From: Entamoeba invadens IP1
Lineage: Eukaryota > Evosea > Mastigamoebida > Endamoebidae
Assembly: GCF_000330505.1 (NCBI RefSeq)
Contig: NW_004440335.1
Location: forward strand, 53,093 to 85,930
Reading direction: 5' to 3'
Length of the DNA stretch: 32,838 nucleotides
Numbering within the stretch: the stretch's first letter is position 1; each line of letters begins with the position of its first letter. The translations under genes and the position numbers were made by a program. The notes under the pieces are model-generated. The model was not told where the DNA came from. It ran no database searches and saw only the letters and a program-made list of their open reading frames with translations. Shown here one piece after another: positions 9,823 to 19,085 of the stretch.

Positions 9823-10150
9823 CAGGCATTTTCAAAATAATTATTGCCGAAAATGTGGTATTATAATGTACGAATTTATAATAATAAACAAACGTTTTGG
9901 TTATTACAGTAGGGAAAATGAACCTTAGCCCAGGAAATGTACTTTAGCCCAAAGAAATTCCTATATTTTTTTTTAAACACGGGTTTTTACTAAAAAAACA
10001 AATATTTTAGAAAATTGACTTTTATTTAGGTATAGTTTATTATTTTAATATAACAATAGAAAATAATTAGTTTTTCTTTGGGCTAAGGTTTAATGGCACA
10101 ACTGTAAATGGTGACGTTGGTAATTAGGATAAATATTTTGGAAACTTTCT
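9823..10150 (+). repeat. copy 2 of the dispersed element, split by a nested MITE
   Basis: The blocks 9823-9906 and 10105-10150 together match 3769-3895 at nearly the same spacing, including TTGCCGAAAATGTGGTAT and TGGTGACG...GGTAATTAG. The 198 bp between them are absent from the other copy and form a complete TA-flanked element. Confidence 0.7.
9907..10104. mobile_element. 198-bp Tc1/mariner-type MITE with identifiable empty site
   Basis: It begins CAGT and ends ACTG, flanked by TA (9905-9906 and 10105-10106). The 26-bp inverted ends match at 20 positions, with an exactly shared inner block CCTTAGCCCA. A second copy of TTAGCCCAAAGAAA lies just inside the left end and pairs with TTTCTTTGGGCTAA on the right. 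Removing the element plus one TA restores a 22-base sequence that aligns without gaps to the homologous unoccupied site in the copy at 3769-3895. There is no coding capacity, so it would have been mobilised in trans. Confidence 0.85.
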
Positions 10151-10422
10151 TAGTTAATAATTCTAAGCTTCACATATTAAAATGAATAATTATATTTGTT
10201 ATTACTTAAAAATTATTTAAAAAGTAAATACATGTATAATAATATTTATTATTTTTTATAATAATGAAAATACATTATTATAAAATAATGTATTTTCTTC
10301 ATTAAAAAAAACTTCGACAAAAATCGGTGTTCTTATTATGAAAACAATTTTAAAAAAACTGACCAACAAAATAAAAACGTTCAATGGTATTTTCATGTAT
10401 AATAATCTTAAAAATCAAGGCC

Positions 10423-10695
10423 ATGGTTACAATATTCTTTCTGTTTTTCCAGTTGTGTTTTTCCACTCTTAATTGCCAACCTGGGTATTATTCACAAGGA
10501 ACTCGATGCATTAAATGTCTTCCAGGAACTTATAAGTTACATTGGGGATCACAACCTTGTTCAAATTGTCCTCCAAATACATTTTCACGATTTGGTTATG
10601 CGTTTTGCAACAAGTGCTCACTAGGGTACATTTCAAATGAAGGTTCTGAACGCTGTGTATTGCCTCCGTATAATCAGTTACCAAACCCAAAATAG
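10423..10695 (+). CDS. small secreted cysteine-rich protein, ephrin-receptor/GCC2-like repeats
   Basis: From the ATG at 10423 the product is 90 residues. An in-frame ATG at 10384 would add 13 residues but would bury the signal peptide. MVTIFFLFFQLCFSTLNC is a good signal sequence with cleavage around residue 15-17. The mature part has about two cysteine repeats of the kind C.PGYY....RC..CLPGTY....G..PC..CPP.TFS..G...C..C. This pattern is known from TNFR/ephrin-receptor-like ectodomains and from many amoebal surface kinases and lectin-like proteins. It lacks the transmembrane segment or kinase domain those proteins carry. It is therefore either a short secreted protein or the 5' remnant of a larger receptor gene. 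MITEs lie on both sides. Confidence 0.65.
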   Translation: MVTIFFLFFQLCFSTLNCQPGYYSQGTRCIKCLPGTYKLHWGSQPCSNCPPNTFSRFGYAFCNKCSLGYISNEGSERCVLPPYNQLPNPK

Positions 10696-11158
10696 TAGAT
10701 AAAGGAGAGAGAAAAAGATAAACGATTTTTTATAAGTACCGTTTTTGTTGTGTTGTTGTTTATTATTTATATAAATAATATTGTACCAATATTGAATTTA
10801 ATAAAATATATAGTCAGTCTGAAAACGTTGTCCGCTCTCCAAAGTTGTCAAGACATTTTTGGACCATTAAAACTGAAATAAATCAAGAAACAGTTCGAAA
10901 CATTCCCAAAACATTGTTTCATAATTTTTACTGGGATTTGAACGTTTTTACCTAATTCCTAAATTTTTCAACTTATTTTGTGTAAAAATTTGTCAAATGA
11001 ACAACGTTTTTAGACAGACTTAACTTAAATTTTATTCAATGTTATTCAACCAAAAATCACATTCTAAAATGTACCAGTCTTGAATTTATCAATTTTATAA
11101 CAAGTTTAAAATAATTATCAACTCGGAGATTAAAAACAAATAAAAACCAATTTGAATG
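10696..11158. other. intergenic region between convergent genes
   Basis: The region holds the 3' ends of two convergent genes and one inverted-repeat element (10812-11022). Nothing else was recognised. Confidence 0.5.
10812..11022. mobile_element. ~211-bp MITE-like inverted-repeat element
   Basis: AGTCAGTCTGAAAACGTTGT on the left pairs with ACAACGTTTTTAGACAGACT on the right, with 18 of 20 positions complementary. The exact boundary and TA duplication are ambiguous because the left flank reads TATA. Size and structure resemble the 218-bp and 198-bp elements nearby, but the terminal sequence is different. Confidence 0.6.
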
Positions 11159-12661
11159 TTAAATTATAAACAGCATAACGAAACCCACAATCAAAAACAT
11201 AAAGTCCATCACACTTTCAACACCCTCTCTCAAGTTATCATTCTTTTCCAAAATACACTTTCCCATAGTTGTACACACATATCCATCTCTACAATTTCCA
11301 CAAACGGGCTCACACCCCTTTTCCCATAAATATTTTCCAACATCAACTGACGTGTTTGTGACCGTGCACTCACTGTCTAAACATTTCAATGCTGTTGCAT
11401 TACATTCTTTAATTTTCTGAATTTTTTCGAGCTTCTGAAAAACCGCGTTTGTCAATTCCACATATTGTCCTTCAGTGCATTTGAAAGTGATGACAAAGCA
11501 ATTTGAAAACTGAATATTATTCGTTCCAAACCCAAATTTGAGACCAACCTTTGTTCCATTTTGATATATAACGTATTTCAAATTCGATTCAATCAATTGA
11601 GCTCTGGTAAAGTCTTTCACGTTGGTCGCGCCAGGAACAAGATACAAATTAATTTCGCCAATCACCAAATTGAAATTTGCTTCAAAGTCAAATGTGATAT
11701 CCTTAAAATACTCGTGAAAGATCATTGGTGTTGAATTTATCAGTATAATTGATATTCTCTTGTCGCCCTTTTGAGGTACAAATTTTGGTGGTTTTGCAGT
11801 TACGGTTGTGAAATTAGAGACGTCTCCAAATTGATAAAAGAACCAGCTGTTGAGTTGGTGTCTGACATAGTCGGCTTGTGTGTATAATATTTCGCTCATC
11901 AGAAATTCACAATTTTCAATTTGTAATGTCTCAAATCTTTTATTTGAAACAATTTTTGATATGTTATTTAACTCAACGTCTTCAAACGTGATTTTTTCGT
12001 ATCTAAAAGAAACCAAGTTGATATTCACCTTTGTCGAATAAATTGGTAGAGTAAAAGTGTGGTCCAGTTGAATGCCAAATATTTTGTTATCTATTTCGAG
12101 AAATTCAAAAGGTCTGTTACAATCAGTCACCTGCACTTTAGCCTCTTTCTCCGTCTTACTCAAAACCCAAAGTGTTGGATTCACTTTTAAGTCAAAATCA
12201 GTTTCTGCAACTGTCGTTTGGACAATTGCATTTGTATCTAAAGAAAACCCTCCAGAAACTTGTGTGTATAACCCCGAGTGCATTGCAACAAAAGTAATTA
12301 ATGGTTGAAATGGAAGTGTTCTAAAAAATGGTTTTACACTCCCAGCAACCATACAAATCACTTTGGTTTTGGTAGGACCAACCACTTCAAGCCATTGCCC
12401 ACAACGACTAATTCTAGACCCATTTTTGTCAATGTATAAGTACTGATTATCAATGTAACAATCGGAGTTCAGATTTTTACCACGAACGGAATAGGCACTG
12501 TCTGGTATAAGTGCAAAACAATCAGAAATAAGGTCATAAGTAATATCTACAGAATTCATATTAACTGCCATAAAGTCGGACATACAAACTGGTGTTGAAA
12601 TTGCACCAACACAAAGAGTTGGCAAACAAACAGTTATGAATATATAAAAGGCAAGTGACAT
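11159..12661 (-). CDS. secreted or membrane-anchored protein with possible expansin-like domain
   Basis: 500 residues. MSLAFYIFITVCLPTLCVGA is a signal peptide with cleavage near residue 20. Residues 87-108 (CGQWLEVVGPTKTKVICMVAG) resemble the 'CG.C..V.GP.G...V.V.D.C' core of double-psi beta-barrel / expansin-like proteins. The usual catalytic Asp is absent, so this is a weak family call. The middle (about 120-420) is beta-rich, with several N-glycosylation sequons (NGS, NFT, NGT, NAT, NTS). Residues ~428-470 form a cysteine cluster ending C.NCRDGYVC...GKC. The last ~18 residues (MDFMFLIVGFVMLFII) are a hydrophobic tail suited to a membrane or GPI anchor. A surface protein is the best reading; its substrate is unknown. 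The AAAAATATTC immediately before the ATG resembles the Entamoeba initiator. Confidence 0.75.
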   Translation of the reverse strand: MSLAFYIFITVCLPTLCVGAISTPVCMSDFMAVNMNSVDITYDLISDCFALIPDSAYSVRGKNLNSDCYIDNQYLYIDKNGSRISRCGQWLEVVGPTKTKVICMVAGSVKPFFRTLPFQPLITFVAMHSGLYTQVSGGFSLDTNAIVQTTVAETDFDLKVNPTLWVLSKTEKEAKVQVTDCNRPFEFLEIDNKIFGIQLDHTFTLPIYSTKVNINLVSFRYEKITFEDVELNNISKIVSNKRFETLQIENCEFLMSEILYTQADYVRHQLNSWFFYQFGDVSNFTTVTAKPPKFVPQKGDKRISIILINSTPMIFHEYFKDITFDFEANFNLVIGEINLYLVPGATNVKDFTRAQLIESNLKYVIYQNGTKVGLKFGFGTNNIQFSNCFVITFKCTEGQYVELTNAVFQKLEKIQKIKECNATALKCLDSECTVTNTSVDVGKYLWEKGCEPVCGNCRDGYVCTTMGKCILEKNDNLREGVESVMDFMFLIVGFVMLFII

Positions 12662-12671
12662 GAATATTTTT
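12662..12671 (-). promoter_or_regulatory. possible initiator (Inr-like) element
   Basis: Read on the minus strand this is AAAAATATTC followed by the A of the ATG. It is close to the Entamoeba histolytica initiator AAAAATTCA. Very short leaders are usual in Entamoeba, which supports the choice of start. Such A/T-rich matches are frequent by chance. Confidence 0.3.
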
Positions 12672-13983
12672 AAGTTTTTTCACATTGATTTATCGGCAAA
12701 AGATTCATTTGAAATACAATTCTAAAAATGAAGTGACTTCCAATTGAAAATGTTTTTGCTTCAAAAAATAAAACCCCCCTTTTTATTAAATTAGGTTAAT
12801 AAAACATTAATTTTATTATAGATATTTTATTGTTGTAAGTGTAAGTGTTGTTTCTCTTTTATTGTGTTTTTTACTATATATTGCACTGTAATTTGAGGAT
12901 TGTTAATTAAAAAAGTTATCTTCATTTTTTGTTTTGCAATCAATAAAATAATCCATTGATACATTGAGAGTTTAATATAAATAATATCACAACCTAACTA
13001 TGAATCAATTAAAATGGTTGGTTATAAAAACGCCAAAAAGTGTTTATAAAATACACAGTGTTTTATATTTGGCATTTCGTTGATTTAAATTTACCGTGGT
13101 CAAACTCCGCAAATTTTTGTCAATTTTTACTTAATATATTTTCAAATTTTTTTCTTTATTTTTTTTATAAAAATAATAAAATTTTTTATTTTTTACTTAT
13201 AAAAATGTTTTAGTTATTTTACAAAAATAGATAAAAGTTTCTTTCTTTTATTTTAAATAATAATAAATGGGGTTTTTAATTCCATTTACATTGTATTAAA
13301 TTCATAAAGATTTTTAAGCTAAAAAATTATCATTTTTGAACAATCTAAATTATATGAAAGTTTTATACGTGCAATTTAAATGATTTATTAATTTAGTATA
13401 ATACTAATAAATATAATCGATTCAATTAGTGAATATGGTTGTATATATTGTTGGTCTTTTGGCGTTATCTTATATTTTTAGACTTTACAAATGCATTGTT
13501 ATAGTAAATAATTCCAAATTATAACAATCGTTTCAGTTTTATTTACATTTTACTGAAAACTAATTTATAACATTTTAATTGTTTTTTGTCCACTTGATAA
13601 CTTTATATAACTAATAATATCATCCATTCTTGTTTATTTTTACAAAACTGTATTATATTGAAACAATTTACAATTTTCAAATAATATAATCGTATGTCAT
13701 AGAACAATAAGTTGAATTGATGGGTATATTAAATAATTCAGAATTAGTTATTGTAGTCGTTTATTGAATCAGTTTAAGATAATACAAAAATACAAAAAGA
13801 AAATATCGTTATCTGTCTCGAATGAAATATTTTCTAAAACGTAGAAACATAAAACAATTATTAATGTTACACAGATAAAGCATTGGGTTTACTATTTTTA
13901 TATTCGTTTTTTGAATTGAAATATTTTCTAATTTAAGGTTTTTGTACATTTAATCGAAAAGTGAAGAAAGTGTAATTAACAAT
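12662..13983. other. AT-rich intergenic region
   Basis: No gene, RNA or clear repeat pair was found. The stretch lies between the 5' end of the minus-strand surface-protein gene and the 3' end of the minus-strand LRR gene, so it should contain the promoter of the former. The rest is low-complexity A/T with no open frame worth reporting. Confidence 0.6.
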
Positions 13984-16900
13984 TCAATTAAAATTGTGGT
14001 TATTTGTATCGAAAATGCTATCCATTTTATTTTCAAATAACACGTTTTCTTTGGGCACCGAATTGTAAAAACAAAAAGCTCCAAAACTTTTCACATTTTT
14101 AGGTATTTCAAGCAATTGAGTAGTTTTATAGCCCCTGAAACAATTGTCTGAGAGACCAACAACATTGTCAGGAACTTTACCAATTAACTTTTCATCTTTT
14201 TTGATAAATTCTAAGTGCCTTTTAACGTCTTTGCGCGTAAAGAAAACATCTGTGCACTGTATTTTGTTCTTTTTAAAATTTAAATAAATTTCATAAGTCA
14301 CAGGAATTTTGATTTGTGTGATTGTTTTGTTATCAAATAATACTTCTGTGATATTTTTGCAACCTTCAAATGCGTTTTGTGAGCATTTTTGTATATTGTT
14401 GTGTATTTCAACCTGTTTTAAATTATTACAATCTTTGAATGAACAAAACCCAAGTAAAGTTACTGATTTTGGTATTTCTATAGTTTGAAGTGAAACACAA
14501 TTACAAAAACAAAATGCTCCAATTTCTTCAAGTTTTTCTCCCAAATGTATTCTACTTAAAGATGTACAATTTTCAAATGCAGATTTCCCAATTTTGATTA
14601 ACCTTTCAGGAAGACTTAATTCTTGAAGAAAAAGTAATTCACAACACCCATTTGAACAGATTTCAGTAACACATTTTGGGAAAAAAATTTCTGTTAATTT
14701 GGTACATTGACAAAACGTGGAATTGTACACCTGACACGTTTCCTTTTTATTTTCTATAATTGAAATTGAAGAGAGTGAATAACATTTTTTAAACACCTTT
14801 TTACTCGAAAAGACCGTATCAGGAGTTGTGACGGAACTTATTTGTGTACAAATAGAAAATGCATTATCACCAATATACTCTACTGATTTTGGAATGTCAA
14901 TTTGAACCAAATTTACACATGAAGAGAAAGCATGTTTTCCAATAATTTTTAAAGTTTGTGGAAGTGTGATGGAAACGAGTGAAAAACAATCAGCAAAGGC
15001 ATAATCAGCGATTTCCGTGAGAGAATTAGACAATATGACATTTTGTAAATTATAACAATGTGTAAAACACGACTTTTTAATTGAAATAATTTCGTTGGGA
15101 ACAACAAATTTTTGTAATTGGAATGTTTTGTTGCTTTCAAAGACTAACTTAATAAATTTAAAATTTTTGGGAATAAATCCATATTGTTCAAATTCTCTGT
15201 CTCCGAAAATAGTACAATCACAGTGTATTCCACATTTTTCAAATATTCCTTTCTCTGTTTTATTGAGTGGTAGAGTAAAACAGTGTTTTCCACATAAATT
15301 GATTGAACTTAAATTTTTACATTTAACAAAATTGTTGTTTCCAAGTTTAGTTAGAGTTGTTGGAATTGTTAAAGAATGAACATCACATCGAATACTTTGG
15401 TTTCCCAATTCTTTTACAATTCCCAAATCAAGACTTTCAAGATTTTTAATATCAAAAAAGTTTTTCATTATTCGTGTTACATTATTTGGTATTTTTACAT
15501 TTAAATCTTGATGTGTTGAATACACCCCACCAAATGAATATAATTTGTTTTTATCGGTGATTTTTTCAAAATCTGAAATTGACATATTTTTATCAAAAAT
15601 AAATACAATTTTGTCACATTCATACCCAAATTTTTGAAATGTATTGATCTCCTTAAAAGTCACATCAAATAAAATTTTATTTTTATAATTTGGTACTTCT
15701 AATTTAGTGAGCGAAATACAATTTTCAAAATTACGAAATCCTATTGTTGCATTTTGATTAATTTTAAGCTCTTGAAGTGATTCACAATTTTCAAAGCACT
15801 TTTTTCCAACATGTTTTATATTATTCATATTTTTGATACATTTCAAATTAATACAATTGTTGAACATAAAATCACAAAGTTTTTCAACAGAGGAAGACAT
15901 TACAACGTACTCCAAATTTGTACAGTAATAAAATCCAACTTTTTTCAATTGTGTGACACTTTCACAAAAATAAAAAGATTTAATTTGTTCACAATTAAAG
16001 AAACTTACATTTTTGACTGTTTTATAATTTTCTGGAATAAAACCAACATCTCCAAGTTTATCAAAACTTTCATCTTCAAAAACGGAAAGTTCTGTTATTT
16101 TTTGGTCATTAACAAATTCGTTATTTGTATCAAACAAATTATAGTAGTTATTTGAACTCTCAAAATTTTCATAAAATTTCTCATAAATGGAAATTTCTTC
16201 AAATGAAATGACGTGTCTCACTTTATTGTTAATTGTTGGTACAACAAATTTAGTCAAATTTGAGCACAAAACAAATGTCGATGCAACCAATTCGCAATTC
16301 TCCGGGAAAACGAGTTCTTTAAGACTTTTACAAGAACAAAAAGCGGCATTTCCAACTTTTAAAACACTTTTTGGTATTTTCAAATTTTCCAAATTTCTGC
16401 AATTGAAAAATGCGGAACTTTTGATAACTTTGATTGTGTCTGGAAGATCAATAAAAGTCACATTTTCACAAAATGAAAAAGCAGAATCCGGAATGACTTG
16501 AATTCCACGTCCAATAGAAATGTGAACTAAATTTAAACAACGCTCAAAACAGCGATCTCCAATGTATATGACATGGTCTGGAATTGTAAATGCTGTCAAC
16601 CCACAACTGCTAAACGCCATCATATCATAACTTTTAACACTTGTTGGTATGACCACTTCAATAAGGTGAAGACATTCCGAAAAACAAAGCATTGGAATGG
16701 TTTCAATATAATCACATAATGTCACCGAAGAAAGGGAGTTTCCTTTGAAACAGCGTGGCTTTAATTCTGTGATATTATTTGGAACCTGAAAATTCTCAAC
16801 TCTAAAAAATTTTAAAAATTCTTTTCCCAAACTTTTGATATTTGGAATGAGAGAAATGGACGCGAGTGTTTGAATGATATTGTTTGGGTTTGAAAATTCA

Positions 16901-17199
16901 ATGTTTTTAAAAGTGATGTCCCGGTCTTGTAAATCGTTTAGAAACTCATCAAGTGTTACAGAATACCACACAACGTAGTGCTCGATATCATCAATAAAAA
17001 CATCTTCTTTTGTGTAAATATGTTGAGTTTCCATGAAAGGGAAAAGTTTTGTGGAATTGACAGGTATTGGATTGTAACGAAAACGGTCTAGAATACACAT
17101 AAACTTGTGACATATCAAAATAGAATTAATGTAATCTTCTTTATAAAAGAAATATTTTGAAACAATCTGAAATGAAAAGACGTCGAGTCGAACGTTCAT
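13984..17199 (-). CDS. large BspA-like leucine-rich-repeat protein
   Basis: 1071 residues, uninterrupted. The N-terminus (FSFQIVSKYFFYKEDYINS...RYNPIPV) is the same amoebal module found at the start of each half of the 6369-8945 protein. It is followed by several blocks of LRR_5 repeats ('IP.SV..IG..AF..C..L..I.IP'), interrupted by less regular spacers around residues 330-400, 540-600 and 680-720. Two spacers carry related phrases (VGFIPENYKTVKN and YGFIPKNFKFIKL), suggesting internal duplication of LRR-block plus spacer. There is no signal peptide or membrane segment. The role is probably protein binding; the partner is unknown. It belongs to the same family as the plus-strand gene at 6369 but is not a simple copy of it. 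Confidence 0.9.
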   Translation of the reverse strand: MNVRLDVFSFQIVSKYFFYKEDYINSILICHKFMCILDRFRYNPIPVNSTKLFPFMETQHIYTKEDVFIDDIEHYVVWYSVTLDEFLNDLQDRDITFKNIEFSNPNNIIQTLASISLIPNIKSLGKEFLKFFRVENFQVPNNITELKPRCFKGNSLSSVTLCDYIETIPMLCFSECLHLIEVVIPTSVKSYDMMAFSSCGLTAFTIPDHVIYIGDRCFERCLNLVHISIGRGIQVIPDSAFSFCENVTFIDLPDTIKVIKSSAFFNCRNLENLKIPKSVLKVGNAAFCSCKSLKELVFPENCELVASTFVLCSNLTKFVVPTINNKVRHVISFEEISIYEKFYENFESSNNYYNLFDTNNEFVNDQKITELSVFEDESFDKLGDVGFIPENYKTVKNVSFFNCEQIKSFYFCESVTQLKKVGFYYCTNLEYVVMSSSVEKLCDFMFNNCINLKCIKNMNNIKHVGKKCFENCESLQELKINQNATIGFRNFENCISLTKLEVPNYKNKILFDVTFKEINTFQKFGYECDKIVFIFDKNMSISDFEKITDKNKLYSFGGVYSTHQDLNVKIPNNVTRIMKNFFDIKNLESLDLGIVKELGNQSIRCDVHSLTIPTTLTKLGNNNFVKCKNLSSINLCGKHCFTLPLNKTEKGIFEKCGIHCDCTIFGDREFEQYGFIPKNFKFIKLVFESNKTFQLQKFVVPNEIISIKKSCFTHCYNLQNVILSNSLTEIADYAFADCFSLVSITLPQTLKIIGKHAFSSCVNLVQIDIPKSVEYIGDNAFSICTQISSVTTPDTVFSSKKVFKKCYSLSSISIIENKKETCQVYNSTFCQCTKLTEIFFPKCVTEICSNGCCELLFLQELSLPERLIKIGKSAFENCTSLSRIHLGEKLEEIGAFCFCNCVSLQTIEIPKSVTLLGFCSFKDCNNLKQVEIHNNIQKCSQNAFEGCKNITEVLFDNKTITQIKIPVTYEIYLNFKKNKIQCTDVFFTRKDVKRHLEFIKKDEKLIGKVPDNVVGLSDNCFRGYKTTQLLEIPKNVKSFGAFCFYNSVPKENVLFENKMDSIFDTNNHNFN

Positions 17200-17214
17200 T
17201 TGAATGATAATAAA

Positions 17215-17222
17215 AGTTCATT
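17215..17222 (-). promoter_or_regulatory. possible GAAC element ahead of the LRR gene
   Basis: On the minus strand this reads AATGAACT, identical to the GAAC core-promoter element described in Entamoeba histolytica. It sits about 16 bases upstream of the ATG at 17199. A TATA-like GTTATAAAA lies a little further upstream, and ATTCA precedes the ATG. The order TATA, GAAC, initiator matches the known three-part promoter, although spacing is compressed. Confidence 0.45.
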
Positions 17223-17414
17223 TATCACATTTTTATAACAATTTAAAGTTTTAATAATAGTAAAAAACCTCAAATGAAGTTTCGACATTTTTGTTTATAT
17301 TTTAAATAGTATTCACTATTTTATTCATATTGTTTTGTTAACCAACAGACGAATAATTAATAAAATCAACATCCTCATACACGTTAAAAACTCCCACTGA
17401 TTGCATTAGGGTTT

Positions 17415-17448
17415 TAATCACTTTATGTCGTATTACATAAAGTGATTA
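17415..17448. repeat. perfect 13-bp inverted repeat
   Basis: TAATCACTTTATG (17415-17427) pairs with CATAAAGTGATTA (17436-17448) across an 8-base loop. It lies midway between two divergent genes. It could be a protein-binding palindrome or a transposon remnant; nothing decides between these. Confidence 0.5.
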
Positions 17449-17807
17449 TATCACATCTCAAATTATAAAATCATTTTCAAATATAAATTTTAATGTTTTT
17501 ATAAATAAAAAGTTATTTTTGGTATTGTTGTTAGAATAATAATATTATTATATGATATATTGAAACAATGAAAATAAAAGTCACTAAATAAATATTATCA
17601 AAAAAATTCACCTTTCGGAAAATAAAGACGTTGAAACTTTAAAAGTTTGTTAATTTTACTATAAGTGAATTTATAACATTTATTTAATAATAATAAATAA
17701 ATATAATAATTAAAAAAAATAAATTTATTGAAAATTATTTCAACTTTTTGACGAATTTTTAATAATTTAAACACATAAAAACTTTCAGAAAAACAAAAAC
17801 TATTATA

Positions 17808-19085
17808 ATGTTCTTAATACTCTTTGCCCCTGTACTTGCTTCTTCGTTAAAAGATAAGATCACCACACATGAAGTCACTTTACCTGCCAACCTTTTAGGT
17901 GGTGAATCCAATTGGCGTATTTACACAATTTCTCAACTTTCTGTTCGTCTATATCCTTCATCAGATTCTTTGTCTAATTATTACATTGGGTATACAGACG
18001 CCAACAAATGGGACAGTACTTAAGATTCAGTCCAATACAAACAATATACTTCGAATAGATACTTTCAATGAGTATTCAGTTAGAGGCTTGTACACCAAGC
18101 CCGATGGTTCTTATGGTGTTCTTTTATGGAACACAAACACTTCACTGATTTATTTCAGAAAAGTTGATGAAACAGGAAAAGAAGTGTACACCAAACATCT
18201 TGAGCTTCAACAACAATGGATCCCTTCAAGTGTTCTTGCTGAGTCAGATAAAGGTTATGGAATTGGTGACAGTCGTGTAAATTATGGAGATGGGAAGTTC
18301 CACATATACACGCACGTCCACAGCGATCCAACAGAAGACAGCAAACAAGGACACGAAGGAGATGCTCTTTTCACAGTGACAGACGACGGTGAAGTAGAAA
18401 AAGTGTGGCCATGGGGATGCAGTCATATGATGTCTGGTTTACAGGGTTGGAATAATAAGACCAAAACAATGATTCATGTTTGTGACTTTGATTCATATCC
18501 AGGACTTGGTATTTTTGCAGAGAATTCAGACCAGTATACTCTTTATCAACATGCGGCCAATAGAGGTGGATGTACAGCCGGGTAACTTGGTGGTATAGAG
18601 GAAAATGGAGATGGTTGGGTTCTAATATTCAACTCAATTAAACCGGAGTCTACCAACACAGAAAATCCTCGAAGTCAAGTCTAGGAAATGCTGATTGCTT
18701 CAATAGGAAAGGATAAGAAAAGAATCAAAATCGACAACATTAAACAGAATGGAGAAAAAAACAAAATGGGTGCATTGCTAAGTATGGTAAAAAGTTGTTA
18801 ATTGGATATCAAGAAGGTAAAGAATATCACTTGGGAGCTATGAATGGCGATATGCAACTCACAAACAAATTTGAAGTTGTCACAGATGTTACAGGTTGGG
18901 GTGATAGAGATGACTCTTTCAGAAAACTCCAAAATGGAGGAATTTTTTGGGTCAGAGCACCACAAGATAAAGGAGATAAACTTGTGATATCTGAATTTAA
19001 TGGAATTGATGATGGGGATAATGTTGATTTTAATTATATGGAAACCATTGCATTGGTAATTGGATTACTGATATTGTTGTTGTAA
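17808..19085 (+). pseudogene. secreted/anchored protein pseudogene with several frame breaks
   Basis: MFLILFAPVLASSLKDK begins with a signal peptide. The reading then shifts frame near 18010-18020, between YIGYTDANKW and GTVLKIQSN. The next block runs to a TAA at 18583-18585 (..RGGCTAG*), but coding character continues in the same frame (LGGIEENGDGWVLIFNS) to a TAG near 18681. It then shifts again at an A-run near 18755-18761 into CIAKYGKKLLIGYQEGKEYHLG, and ends after a hydrophobic tail (METIALVIGLLILLL) at 19085. The block HEGDALF...VWPWGCSHMMSG resembles a motif of bacterial and amoebal extracellular beta-propeller-like proteins; this is from memory and weak. With two stops and two frame breaks it is almost certainly a dead gene, unless the assembly is poor here. 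The intact ancestor would be about 420 residues with signal peptide and C-terminal anchor. Confidence 0.75.

Larger units (their letters stand above)
8946..10422. other. intergenic region with clustered miniature elements
   Basis: No gene is supported between the LRR gene and the small cysteine-rich gene. The interval carries two or three TA-flanked inverted-repeat elements and a 36-bp palindrome, each listed separately. Confidence 0.6.
17200..17807. other. divergent intergenic region with hairpin
   Basis: The region separates the minus-strand LRR gene from the plus-strand pseudogene and should hold both promoters. A perfect hairpin lies at 17415-17448. No gene is present. Confidence 0.5.
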
